The notes under the pieces are model-generated. The model was not told the origin of the DNA. It saw only the letters and a program-made list of their open reading frames with translations, and searched no databases. This document shows positions 48,850 through 60,396 of a stretch of 64,000 bases of DNA, one piece after another. The stretch's first letter is position 1. Every line of letters begins with the position of its first letter. Source of the DNA: Sabellastarte sp. h YS-2021 (taxonomy: Eukaryota > Annelida > Polychaeta > Sabellida > Sabellidae); assembly GCA_964017235.1 (NCBI GenBank), contig OZ024935.1, positions 88,007,052 to 88,071,051 on the forward strand, read 5' to 3'. A program made the translations under genes and the position numbers.

Positions 48850-48865
48850 AGTCCTTTTGAGGACT
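48850..48865 (+). promoter_or_regulatory. Histone-like 3' stem-loop after Harbinger 3 transposase
   Basis: AGTCCT-TTTG-AGGACT is fully paired with a UNUN loop and is followed by ACCCA. It starts 34 nt past the TGA. The element ttccaagaac follows at 48875. Confidence 0.78.
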
Positions 48866-49678
48866 ACCCAAAAGTTCCAAGAACTTTTACTGAGAAAGTG
48901 TTGCAAAAAATAATTGCCCAAAGTGTGAGGCAATTTTACTTACAAATTGTTCCCATTGAAGCATAAAATAATAATTTAAATGGGCAAATTTCAAACCAGT
49001 ATCACCAAGATTCAAACCCAAGTAATTTAAAATCAAAATCAAACTTTAAAGTGTACTTGAAAGAAAAATATTCCTCCGATAAAAATATTTTTATTTCCTA
49101 ACCTATTCAAATAATTCTCAAAAAAGATTTCATTTTGATTTTCCAGTCCAAAAAACAAAATTTAGATCCAGCTTTGGCCAGAAAAAGAAAATAAAACATT
49201 TCCACATCTTAGCATTTAAAAAAAAAGAAATAATGTTTAATTCACTCACCAGGTGTTGCCTTACAACACCATTTGTTTGTCTCTCTGTCCACACAAACAC
49301 GCACACCAACTTTTTTGGCTTGTGATGTTATGTTTGACATGTTGTTTTTGTTTGTCTGAAACAACTTTTCTTGGGGGAAGTGACACTTTAACATTGTTAA
49401 GGGGTTGTGGTAGTGACACTTTCTATTTGTTGGGGGATTTGGGGGGACAAAGTGTCACTTTAATTTTGTTTACTTTTGGGGTGGGGAGGGTGGAGGAGAT
49501 ACGTTACTTTTTTGTTTTTGTGTGTGTTGGAAATTTATTTTTTGTGTTAATCATTCATTTACTCATTCACACAATTTTTTTTTTCGTGTACTGTGAGGAT
49601 GTATATGTGTTGGACAGTGTGTTTTTTTTGTTTTGTGGAAAAACATGTAGCTTAATAATTGTTTTTGGACGATTGGGC

Positions 49679-49694
49679 GGCCCTGAGAATTGCC
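49679..49694 (-). promoter_or_regulatory. Decayed histone-like stem-loop after Harbinger 3 MADF gene
   Basis: On the - strand GGCAAT-TCTC-AGGGCC is followed by GCCCA. Two of six stem pairs are mismatched while the loop and the 3' arm match the Harbinger 1 version. A downstream tccaaaaacaatta stretch is shared with Harbinger 1. Confidence 0.5.
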
Positions 49695-49699
49695 GGTTG

Positions 49700-51058
49700 G
49701 CGTGGCTTAATGCAGGCTGAATCTGCTATTTGGGCTGACTCTGCTTGCTGGACTGGCTGGGAGGTCTTGACTGTTCTTGATGAGTGGAAAATTACACTGG
49801 TGCTGGTTGGAGTTGAGAGGGTGAAAATGGCTGTGGTGTGTCGATCTACTGGTACTGTAGTACACTTGGGATCCGACGAAAGAGGCTCAACAATCCACAA
49901 CTGTTGTGCTGACTGTCTTCCGGTTGTCCTGATCCAATGGAAGGCAGGTTAGCTAGCTTTGCAGGATTCAAAGTGAACATGAACTCTCTGGAAGTCCCAG
50001 GCTGTTGGGCATCCACAACTACGTAAGAGGTTGGTTATGCTGATGCTGATGATGGCCTTACTGGTTGCTGTACTTTGGCAATCACTGTAGCAGGCTGAGT
50101 TGTGGCTATCTGAGAAGGCTGCACAACTGGTATGGAGACTGGTTGAGTATCCGAGATGGTGAGTATGTATTCTCGCCCTACTGTGGCCTGTATTGCTTCT
50201 GTTGAGTTGTAGTGACCTGTCTCTTGTGTTCTTCGGCCTTGTACTGTATTTCACCCAGAAGCTTCATTGTCTCATTCCTGAAGGTTAAAAGGTATCTCTC
50301 TTCAAGGTGTTCACTCTTGGAGTGGAGATAATTGCAGAATGACTGTCTTGGGCCTGGAGTAGGGTCTTGACTTGCACCAAGAAAACTTGAAATCATTGAC
50401 CTCATCTGCTGGAACTCATCTAAAACTGGATCCTGAGCAGTGGACGTGGCAACCGTAGCTGGTTGATGCAGAGGGCTTGCAGTAGACGGCTGATGGGTGA
50501 CATCTGATGCTATGCTGATTTCCATCTCTGATTCAGTCTCTTGTGAAGTATCAGGAACTGAAGCTTTGGCTGTGGCTGCTGAAGGTTGCAGTGGTGATTT
50601 GAAGCCACAACACTTAGACACTCCCTTCCTTCTGATGTGACCTCATAGAAAGCTGAAACTGTCCTTCAACCAGGTCTGTCTCTCAGTGTTCTTGGCTGCA
50701 GCTTGGTTTGGTTTGGTCTGGGTGAGCTTGCCATATCTGGTACGTTGAATCTCAACCCACTCAAAGAGTTCTGTCCCTTCTTCTGCCTGGATTGTGTGTA
50801 TTCTGTATCTGTATCAGTCCTTGGTCTCTTTTCCTCTCTGTCCTCTGTCTCCTCTGCTTCCTCTGACACTTCTATCATCTCTGTCTCCACTCTCTCCCTC
50901 TCTCTCTCCTCCATCTCTCTCGTCTCTCTATCCTCTTTCTCCTCTCTCTCCCTTCTTCTTCTCTCTATATCCTCAGCAGTATACCCTAACTCAAACTGTG
51001 GTTGAGTATCAGTTGGTACTTCAATCTTTCTCCTTCTATATCTTGGCATGCTGATCAA
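49700..51058 (-). pseudogene. Harbinger 3 MADF-type protein, domain largely deleted
   Basis: It starts at about 51040 with basic RYRRRKIEVPTD, then a long Arg/Glu run that is probably coiled. The expected MADF helices are missing, and the sequence jumps to WVEIQRTRYGKLTQTKPNQ (about 50760-50700). After a frameshift it continues with DPVLDEFQQMRSMISSFLG and SFCNYLHSKSEHLEERY, blocks homologous to the Harbinger 1 protein. Downstream C-terminal pieces are poorly kept. Confidence 0.75.
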
Positions 51059-52589
51059 TTATTTATACAGCTTGTAAAAAAACAAAACTTAAAACTCAAA
51101 ATTGAAACCACATAGAACAGATTTCACTCCCAACCAGTCCAGCCTAGCTCAAACTTAAGGTAATTTCCAAAAAAATGAAAACTTAAAACTGAAAGCTGCT
51201 CACCAGTTGTCTCTCGACAAGTCAAGCCCAAATTAAACAAAGTGCGTCTGCCGACTCGCCTTTTTATAGCTTCCACATATTGTAACCAACAGGCCATAAA
51301 GGTGTAAAATATTGCGGGCTTGTCAGTTAGAGTTCCCGGCTTGTCTGTTAATGTAACAGGCCTGTTGGCTTCTGTTTACGGCTTGTCTGTTTCACTTCCA
51401 GGCCTGTCGGTTGTAAATTTTCCCAAACCTTGGACCCAGATGTGAAAATTTCACCGAGTGGTCTTGAAAAGTTACAGGCCTATCAGGAACAGTTACAGGA
51501 AGGCCGGTTAATGTTACCAACTGTACGGTATGTTTTCCCACAAAGTCTGCTTGTCATCAAGTACAGTCAGGATCACCATATTTGGGACAAGCCAGATACG
51601 TGATACAGACAGGCCTGTTTCAAAAACCGAAAGCCGGGAAGTGTAACCCACAGACCACTAAGTTAACCAACAGGCCTGTTGCTAGGTACATGAATTAAGG
51701 GTCTGTAACAAGGGTCGGAAACGGTTGTAGAAATATCAAAAATGTTTGATATTTCACCAACTCTTACCAACAGGCCTGGGAACTACAACTGCCTGTAACC
51801 AACCATGTAAACAATGGTCCCGACCCTGAAAAAAAGCTAGTTACCGACCGGTCGGCTCCAGTGGAACGGCCCCATTAGACACATATGAGTATATGTGTGT
51901 AGGTTTGTGCTTTGGCATTTTATGGCAAGATTTGAGTCTATACCCTGTGTATTTGGAAGATATATAAGAAGCTCAGTGCATAGCAGGAAGGCCATGGAAC
52001 CCATGACCACTGAGGTATAGTAAATGGTATAGCAAATGTTGCCTAATACATTATTTCTGCTTACTTGTTGATACGTTATTGGAGCAAGTGATTTTTACGT
52101 TATTGGTTAGAGAATTGATACATTAATAGTTAATTTTGATACATTATTGGTTAATGATACATTATTGGTCAATTTTTGTTACATTATCAATTAGCTGATA
52201 CATTATTTGTTATTGATACATTAATGGTTGTAACAGTTGCTAGGCTCACAAATTCAACTACAGTGACAATAGAAAATGGGGGTCTTTCTGACTTCTATCC
52301 TAGAAGCTTTAATATACCGTCCCAACAGCAAAAATCCCTTAAAATTAAAGATAAAATTAAAGCGCCAAGTACTACAATTTCAAAACCCCTTCCGATTCAG
52401 TGGTGGGTCAGATCACTGAATTTGACAAAAAGCCTAGTCCAAGTCATAAATTAGATTTTCATCTGAATCATCTGATTCATCAAAATCCAAGTGAAGCAAT
52501 GGATGTGGAATTTGTTATGCCTCCACTACCACGTCATCTTGCCTGAGTCCACGAATCGGAACTGATTCATTCAGATGGAAGTATCTTTG

Positions 52590-54016
52590 GTTCACCCAAA
52601 GGTCTTAAATTTACCAGTTCACCTCTCTTCATTTCGCCCTAGCCACAATGCCACAAGTCTTCACAATGATAGAAAAGGAAGTGAAGCTAATGATTCTCTC
52701 CAGGGGGTCAGCTTTACCAGTACCTTGACGATAGGCTTATCAGTGTTCAATCTCAAGAAGACTGTGGTGGACTTAACCCAGTCCCTGGGGTGGATAATCA
52801 ATCAAGACAAGTCTGAGCTCAAACCCACTCAGGTATTTAGTTCATGGGCTATGAATACCACCTAGATTCGGTCACTTCAGATAGATGACTAAAACTTCAA
52901 GATTTGATCCTAAAAATAAAGTCAAAGCCTGCTCTGACTGCAAGATGCTTTATGTTGCTAAATTGGGTTGCTTAACAGAGAAGATGGTCCCAGAGGGTCA
53001 CCTTCACATGAGACCCTTTCAGTGGCATCTCAAAGAGTACTGGAGATAAAGACCACAATATTCAAATCTTTACCAGCACATCAAACACATATTTGGGGGG
53101 GGGGGGGTCACTTAGGGCAAAATCCAATAAAAAGTCTGTGGTCAGACAGGGAGAAATGGCTACACATAAATGTTCTAGAACTGAAGGTGGTATTCCTTGA
53201 CCTGAAACGGTTCAAGGACCAGTGTCAGAATCAGACTGTGTTGGTAGCTACAGACAACCCAACAGTGGTAGCCTACATAAAAACCAAGACAATCCCATTC
53301 GGCGAAGGTGTGTGCTCCCCTAAGGAGACTCATGACCTGGTGGCATCACCACAAAATAACCCTATCAGCCAGGCACATTTCAAGGCACCTAAATGGGGTG
53401 ATTGACTCACTGTCCAGGTCAAATCAGATCCAATCAACAGAATGGTCATTGAATCCGCAGGTGTTCAAACAGATCTATCAAAAGTGGTTCACACCTCAAG
53501 TAGACCTATTTGCCACTCATCTAAACCACAAGGTCCCACTGTACACACCTTCAGTTCCAGACCAACATACATGAGAGATAAATGCTCTGAACATAAACTG
53601 GTTGGGTCTTGTTGCTTATGCTTACCCTCCCATGGCTCTCCTTCACAGGGTGATCCAGAAAGTATGGCAATGCAATTGCCTCATCATACAAATAGCCCCA
53701 GGCTGGCTAGGGGTACCCCTGGTTTTGTAACGCTTCATGTATCAGTGTCAACAACACTTCTCATACAGTCCCACAAAAAAGTGTTCAACAGTAACCCACA
53801 AAATCTGAACCTCTATGCCTTGTGTCTAGGGGTGGACTAGTCCAAGAACAAGTCTTATCTGTGGACGTGACAGAATTGCTGTCCCTCAAAGGTCATCAAC
53901 AAGGACCATCTATAAGTGAAAGTGGGCTCTATTTGAAAAATGGTGCAGAGAAAATTAGGTGGATTTCTCCACACCCATGTGAAAGAAGTTTAAGATTTTT
54001 TCCTGTACCCTTTTAG
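52590..54016 (+). pseudogene. DIRS1-type reverse transcriptase, RNase H, recombinase start
   Basis: Assembled across frames: FTSSPL with FALATMPQVFTMIEKEVKLM (about 52610-52690), QYLDD as the catalytic box (about 52722), SLGWIINQDKSEL, RPFQWH (about 53010), and HINVLELKVVFLDLK with LVATDNPTVVAY for RNase H (53164-53280). Then HISRHLNGVIDSLSRSNQIQ, WFTPQVDLFATHLNHKVPLY and, last, WALFEKWCREN-VDFSTP, the start of the tyrosine recombinase. At least five frameshifts. It is a different lineage from the DIRS at 1-11950. Confidence 0.78.
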
Positions 54017-54748
54017 TCACATGGTGACACCTGTTATTAGTTGTCATTACAGTGAACTAAACATAGATTCAGTATTCGCATAAATAGATTCCAGTGGCAA
54101 ATTACTATGCCAAATGTCAAAGTTGAAAAGTAGCTTTAACTTAAATCGATAAGTGCATTTACAACTTTTAGGATATGTTATTTTGTTTCAAAAATTGGTC
54201 AAAGCAATATTGAATGTAACAGCCTGACACAACATGTGGTTGAAATTGTACATGTCTAAAACAGATACGGTGCAAATCATTAGGAGTGGTAAATGTTCAA
54301 ACTAATATTCAGATCGATTAAAATAACTGATACTGAGAGTCTATGAAAAACATATTCAATAATTACCTCTTAAAGGTCTGTCAGTTGATTTGACAACTGG
54401 TTAAGTAATAACCAATTTAATAGAAAAAACGAGGTGATGCTTAGCTGTTCAAAAGATATCTCATTCTGAATATATAACAGTTTCCTAAGTAGATTGATGC
54501 TCAGTATAAAAACTGTGTCAATTGTCGGGGGAAATTTCTGCAAATTTATAGAATCTTCTTCTTATAATGAGAATGTTAAACATTTATTTTAATACCCCCA
54601 CACCATGGTTTTTAACTTTATTGTAGATTTACATTAGAGTATTGCTGACATTAAAGGGCTTGAACACTTATAGATCTTTACAAGTCTTTTGCGGATTGTT
54701 ATTTTCTGAAGATTTCTATTTACTCTTGGTGTTTCTTTTTCTTTTTAG
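54017..54748 (+). other. 3' part of the 31.4-kb intron
   Basis: No gene. A segment at about 54371-54462 resembles 23133-23217 in the intron upstream of the exon at 23307. A pyrimidine tract (tttctttttcttttt) precedes the acceptor at 54747-54748. Confidence 0.6.
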
Positions 54749-55051
54749 CTTCGGATAAGCATGAGACAAAGAAGAATGTCAGTATGGAAGAGCCAAACAC
54801 TGAGGTGTCATCTCAGCAGTGTACTCTTGACCCAATGGTTAATACGATGACTGGCGTAAATGCAAAATTAAGCAAACAAGAAAGGAACCAGATCCGAGAC
54901 CTGTCGCCCATCCTATCTGCACCAGAGTTCCAGGAGGACAGGGACAAGCAGGTGCCTTCTCCTGAGGAGCCGAGCTCTAATTTCTGCATCCAGACTGAAA
55001 GCGAGAAGACATTAGATCCCTCTGAAAATGCATCTCCCCTTGTACCAAAAG
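54749..55051 (+). CDS. Ankyrin-pseudokinase gene, Ser/Glu-rich linker exon
   Basis: A 303-nt exon (101 codons) between a strong acceptor (cttttttag) and donor g|gtaaaa, phase 1 on both sides. It encodes a hydrophilic, probably disordered linker rich in Ser, Glu, Lys and Pro (SDKHETKKNVSMEEPNTEV... SPEEPSSNFCIQTESEKT). No known domain. It joins the earlier exons to the second ankyrin block. The inclusion of this exon is inferred from frame and splice sites. Confidence 0.65.
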
Positions 55052-55649
55052 GTAAAAGTACTGATACTTTTAAGTCTGGTTGTTGAGAGCTGGTATTCAT
55101 GGGTTTCACATATTATTACTTGCTTACAGGGTTGCAGCTATTTCACTGTTCTTATGCAGGATGCCAGAGGTCCCCTTTTCCTCAGTTTCTTGTAATATGC
55201 TATCATATTACAAGAAACTGATCCCAAACACTTGCAATAGAGACAACTGTAGCGCTCCAAACCATGGCCTTATTTCGGTGGGTTTTATGTTGCTTATTTT
55301 TTCATTGTTAATGGGATACATGGTAGTAAATAAATTGTTATGCTCCCAAGACAAATAGAAATTGAAGGCTGTAAAAATATCAAATGTGAGGATAGAAATT
55401 TTAAACTCTGTAATGAGGGAGTTGAGACTGAAAACCACTTCGTTTTTTTGTATTATATTCTAAAGAAAGAGAATTGTTTGAACTTATTTCTTGTTTCAAA
55501 ATACAGCAATTGGTGTAGCCTTGATGTACAGGACTATCTCAATATACTAATGAAAAGGGAAAATGATGTGTCTTTAATGAAATATCTCATCATTAATTCA
55601 TCATAAAACCAAACCTTTTAGAATCAAAGTAAACTACTTTGTAACTTTA

Positions 55650-56920
55650 CAGGGTGTTCCACTAAGGATTTTTCAAGGATTGGGAGCAATGTTTACAGCG
55701 TCTGTAAAGGGTCGGTTGTAGATTCCAGTCTTGTTGTGAAGAGTCATTAAAATATCAAACATGTTTGATATTTCCCCAACCCTCTTCAACTCTTCTTACA
55801 GACAATGGCTCCGCCCACCTGGAACCAACTTGTCCTAGTCACTTCCCGTCTTGTTTTATCAGTTCCAGGCTTGTCTTTATCAGTTTCATTCTTGTCCTTA
55901 TCACTTTCAGTATTGTCCTATCATGGACCCGACTTGTCGTTTGTCACTTCAGTAGTGCCCATTTGCAGTCCATTTCCACAATGTTGTAAGGTAAAAATAT
56001 GACCAAAAATTATGTCAAGAATGACAAAAAGCAGTGCAGGTGACCATAATTTTGAGGTTAAGGTCCACATATATGCTGTAAGTAATTAAGAAACCCTAAA
56101 AATGTGTTTTATTTGGTCACATAATAATCAAATGTTCAGCCCATTTCAACAGAGCAATTTCTGGGCAAAAACAGGATCAAGTGTGGACTAATCCACACAA
56201 GGTCTAAAACTAGGTCAACAGTAAATATTTGGATTCAATTACATGACCAGAAATGCAGCATGATTTCTTTTTCGTCCAGAATAGGGTCTTTCCCAGAGGT
56301 ATTTCTCCCCCCTGTCTGTTTAAACAGGATATAACATTGTTAATATATATTTTCGATTTTGGTGGCTTTTTTGTCATAATCTGAATCAGAAATAGATCGA
56401 TTCATTTCTTACATAATATTAAAGCAAAAAGCTGAAAACCATGATTAAATTACAGAAATATCAATTTGGACATTTTGGGCACGTGGTGGGATCCAAATGT
56501 TCAGCCTTGACCTAGTTTCAGATTTATTTATTGGTCGAGACTTGATCCTCCTTTTTCCCAGAAATTCATCAAAACTATGACAAAACCGACTGCATGTCCA
56601 GTCATGGTGATTCTGTCTAATTCTCCAGTCCTGTCTGTTTGTCAGTACAGCTTGTCGGGACTCGATACGACTTGTCTGTATGGGGTTTACGGCTTGTCCT
56701 GGTAGTTTCAAGACTAGTCCTGTACAAAAAATGCCGATCCCACGGCAGGTCAGCCTCTAGATACAGACAAGCCTGGATGTATCCCTTCCTGTCTGGGAGG
56801 TGAGGCTGACCCAACAATATCCCCCCTTTTTGTGGATTTTTGTCCCCGAACCCAAACTTTTGCAACTGACCATAGAATGGTAGGGTCGGTTGTAGGCTCG
56901 GCTCCAGTGGAACACCCCCA
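55650..56920 (+). mobile_element. Non-autonomous Harbinger MITE, 1271 bp
   Basis: It starts cagggtgttccact and ends with the complement of TGGGGGTGTTCCACTGGAGC. It is flanked by an exact TTA (55647-55649 and 56921-56923), the typical 3-bp target. Subterminal cttgtc/gacaag words recur as in Harbinger 2 and 3, which are the likely source of transposase. It contains no ORF. It lies in the intron between the exons at 54749 and 57112. The interrupted copy at 24853-33866 is its homologue. Confidence 0.85.
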
Positions 56921-57111
56921 TTAGCAATGCATGTAAATCCATCTTGCCTAAACGTTGGTGTAATGTGTACCATTTGATGTATGTTTTTATAGTGGTTATA
57001 TTGGGGGTCATAATTTGGAATGTTTTACCATGATACTTTATTTGAAATGATATAATTTATATATTTCTCCAGAAAAAATTTCAAAAATTACTTTTATATT
57101 TTTATTTACAG

Positions 57112-58185
57112 ATTTGATTGAAACGTATGGCCATATTGTTGAACTTGTATTTGGTGTAACCAGCAAAAAACAACATATTGACCAATGGCTTGGCTGTGGT
57201 GATAATTTGAATAAACAAAGCAAACCTGATGGTAAAACTTTGCTCCATGAAGCTGTCTCCAGGGAACTAGAGGAAGTTATAAATTTTTTGCTGGATATTG
57301 GAGTTGACACAAACATAATGGACAGAAACAAAATCACGCCATTGATGATAGCCACAGAGAAAGGAAATCTCCATGTTATTGAAATGCTGTTGGAAGAGGG
57401 AGCAGACCCAAGAGCATTGTGTGAAGAGGGGAAAAAAGCAAGCGACTATTGTCAAGACAAAACTATAAATGCATTACTCACAGCACATTCTAAGCAAACT
57501 CCTGAACAATGTGAATTGTTAACTGCGTGCAAGAAGGGGGATCTTGCCACTGTAAAATGGCAATACAGCAAACGCACAAAACACATAAGCGACAATAAAG
57601 GGAATTGGTTACTGATTATTGCTACAAAGGGCAAACATCAGGAAATTGTGAAATACCTCCTGGATGAAGGAGCCAATCCAAACCAAGTTAACCATGCCGG
57701 CAAAACAGCTATTATGATCGCTTGTAAACAAAAAGATTTGGATATTTGTCAACTTCTGATAGATAACAAGGCATTATTGTGCATAAGAGAACAAAAAGAT
57801 GGTCAGTTTGCATTAAGCTTTGCTGTTAGTGGAAATGCACCAGGTATTTTGAAGCAATTACTATCCAGCAATTCAGCCATTGTAAATCAGGCCAATTTTT
57901 CAGGGCGAACAGCTCTGCACTGTGCTTGTGCAGAGGGATATCTTGAATGTGTAAATATTCTGTTGGAGTATAGGGCAAATGTAGACCTGCCTGATTGCAA
58001 AGGCTATACACCTGTTATGATTGCAGCTAGTGAAAGCTATGAAACTATAGTGAAACTTCTTTGTGAAGAGGGATGCGATGTGTCAATTAAAAATAGTGAA
58101 GGAAACACAGCACTGGACGTGAGCAAAAACAATGAAGTGAAAAGCCTAATATTGCAACGTGGATCGAACAGAGCGATGGAAAAGG
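57112..58185 (+). CDS. Ankyrin-pseudokinase gene, second ankyrin exon
   Basis: A 1074-nt exon (358 codons) from acceptor tttacag to the strong donor g|gtaagt, phase 1 on both sides. After about 35 residues it carries nine or ten ankyrin repeats, among them DGKTLLHEAVSRELEEVINF, ITPLMIATEKGNLHVIEMLL, GNWLLIIATKGKHQEIVKYL, KTAIMIACKQKDLDICQLL, GRTALHCACAEGYLECVNIL and GYTPVMIAASESYETIVKLL. The third repeat is degenerate and two lack the TPL turn. The frame is fully intact. Reading through the donor runs into the foldback element 30 bp later. Confidence 0.88.
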
Positions 58186-58215
58186 GTAAGTTCTTTACTT
58201 ACTTGAAGACTTCAT

Positions 58216-60396
58216 ACGGAGCCCAGGAAGGGACATCGAACTGTTTTCTGTCATTTTCTTTATCTTGTTACCATAAGATAGTAAGTCATTACCACAAGTT
58301 AGAAAATCGTTCCCACAAGTTAGCAAGTCATTACCACAAGATAGTAAGTCGTTCCCACAAGTTTACAAGTTGTTACCACAAGATATTAAGTCATTCCCAC
58401 AGGTTAAAAGTCGTTACCACAAGATACTAACTCGTTCCCACAAGTTAGCAAAGTCGTTACCACAAGATACTAACTCGTTCCCACAATTTAGCAAAATTAT
58501 TACCACAAGTTACTAAGTCGTTCCCACAAGTTAACAAGTCATTCCCGCAAGTTAGCAAGTCGTTACCACAAGTTACTAAGTCATTCCCACAAGTTAACAA
58601 GTCATTCCCACAAGTTAGCAAGTCGTTCCCACAAGATAGCAAGTCGTTACAACAAGATACTAAGTCATTCCCACAAATTAGCAAGTCATTACCACAAGAT
58701 AGCAAGTCATTACCACAAGATATGAAGTCATTCCCACAAGTTTTACTTAGTCAGAGCTTTGATGCCAATGTACAGGCAATTTCTTTGTCTATGATACCTG
58801 ACTTATATAGAGGTCAACCGTCTACTAGCATACCAATCAAGTTTACATATGCATGTAGGCTTTCAGTGACCTTGGCAATTTTAATGGTTATTCTTCTTAG
58901 TAACCTAACTAGTGACCTTTAGAGGTCACCTACTTAATATTACAGATACAAAGACATATAGAAACATGTATATTACTGTATTTTAGAGGTGCCTGTTTTA
59001 TGGCACTTTCCTTGGTTCTTCTAAGATATTTTAGTATGTTACATTAGACTGGGTGCTTTTTGGCACAGCATACCTTGCAGGTTCTCCATTGGTCATACAA
59101 GCTAAATACCTGGATGCAACAAAACTCATGTTTGCTGTGCTGCAAATTGCATAGACTTTTCATACAGTAAATTGCATAGTCGTATCATTCTGGAACCTGT
59201 AACAATAAGTAGATGACCTGTGAAGGTCACTAATTAGGTAACTAAGAAGAATAACCATTAAAATTGATAAATGATAACCATAATGATATAAATGTTTGAC
59301 AATGTACAGTAACAGGAAACATGCAAGCTCTGGATGGCACTAAAAGTAAGAGCATGGGAAAGGTAGAGGTTTACTACTAATTGGGTTATAATGTCTGCAT
59401 GTTGCACCTTAGGGGAACCACACCATTATGTGTTCATATATGTTGTAAATAATTTTTCTATCTATCTGTTATCTAATTATAACTAAATAACTAGATGTTA
59501 TCTAGTTATTTCCGTTATAACTGTTATATATAATAAATATTTTTAACCCCTGTTTGTATATTATAGGTCCCTGGGAATGAGTCACTAAGTGGTGGGAACA
59601 GGTAATAAATGGTGGGACGAAGACAGTAATAGGTGGGAATGAGATAGTAAGTGGTGGGAACGAGATAGTAAGTGGTGGGAACGAGTTAGTAAGTGGTGGG
59701 AATGAGTTAATAAGGGGAGGGTATGAATGAAAACAAGGATTTTTATCTGGTGGTAACCACTTAGTATCTTGTTACCACAAGTTAGTATCTCATTACCACG
59801 ACTTACTAAGTTGTGGGAATGACTTACCATATTGTGGTAATGACTCGCTAACTGGTGAGAACGAGTTTGTATCTTGTGGGAATGAGTTTGCATCTTGTGG
59901 TAACAACTTTCTAACTTGTGGGAACGACTTGCCATCTTGTGGGGACGACTTTGTAACTTATGGGAACGACTTGTTATCTTGTGGGAATGACTTTTTAACT
60001 TGTGGGAATGACTTGCTATCTTGTGGGAACGACTTTGTAACTTGTGGGAACGACTTTCTAACTTGTGGGAACGACTTGGTATCTTGTGGGAACAACTTTC
60101 TAACTTGTGGGAACGACTTTCTAACTTGTAGGAACGACTTGCTATCGTGTGGGAATTACTTTCTAACTTGTGGGAACGACTTGCTATCTTGTGGGAATTA
60201 CTTTCTAACTTGTGGGAACGACTTGCTATCTTGTGGGAACGACTTTCTAACTTGTGGGAATGACTTTCTATCTTGTGGTAACGACTTAGTATCTTGCCGT
60301 AACAACTTTCTATCTTGTGGGAATGACTTACTATTTTGTGGTAACGAGGTAAAAAATGGCAGAAAAACAGTTCTATGTCCCTTGCAGGGCTACGTA
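58216..60396. mobile_element. Foldback element with inverted 21-bp minisatellites, copy 2
   Basis: The exact 7-bp repeat acttcat flanks it (58209-58215 and 60397-60403). The ends are acggagcccaggaaggg and the complement ...gggctacgta. The left array of the 21-bp unit runs 58265-58740, the inverted array 59800-60350. A different 21-bp minisatellite (gtggtgggaacgagatagtaa) fills 59590-59710. It occupies most of the 2.6-kb intron between the ankyrin and pseudokinase exons. Non-coding; the long frames inside are repeats. Confidence 0.88.

Larger units (their letters stand above)
47065..51874. mobile_element. Harbinger 3: PIF/Harbinger transposon with two convergent genes
   Basis: The inverted ends TGGGGCCGTTCCACTGGAGC (47065) and its complement (to 51874) match well. 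The flanks are ttg and tta, a near TWA target. Subterminal gacaagcc/ggcttgtc words recur at 47210-47340 and 51290-51620. It carries a DDE transposase (+, 47600-48816) and a MADF-type protein (-, 51058-49700) that converge, each followed by a histone-like stem-loop. Confidence 0.87.
46316..52233. mobile_element. TTACAACC-ended transposon containing Harbinger 3
   Basis: Inverted ends begin ttacaaccattaa at 46316 and finish ttaatggttgtaa at 52233. They are flanked by cagttg (46310-46315 and 52234-52239). About 190 bp at each end is a minisatellite of gatacattattggtta words, inverted between the ends. Removing Harbinger 3 (47065-51874) leaves an element of about 1.1 kb with no coding sequence. 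Confidence 0.78.
46080..54016 (+). mobile_element. Second DIRS element, split by a nested transposon
   Basis: A gag-like fragment (a PPKPSEVIYSGTPK frame, about 46180-46310) is interrupted by the element at 46316-52233 and seems to resume at 52240 with ARLTNSTT. Reverse transcriptase and RNase H follow at about 52590-53400, then the start of a tyrosine recombinase (about 53920-54016). The polymerase part is clear. The gag part and the left limit are weak. Confidence 0.6.

Noticed and set aside
50703..51054. Ser/Leu-rich + strand frames opposite the Harbinger 3 MADF gene
   Set aside because: They are shadows of the Arg/Glu-rich coding run on the - strand.
58186..58430. Extension of the ankyrin exon to 58430
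   Set aside because: A consensus donor gtaagt at 58186 precedes it, and the extension reads through the foldback minisatellite.
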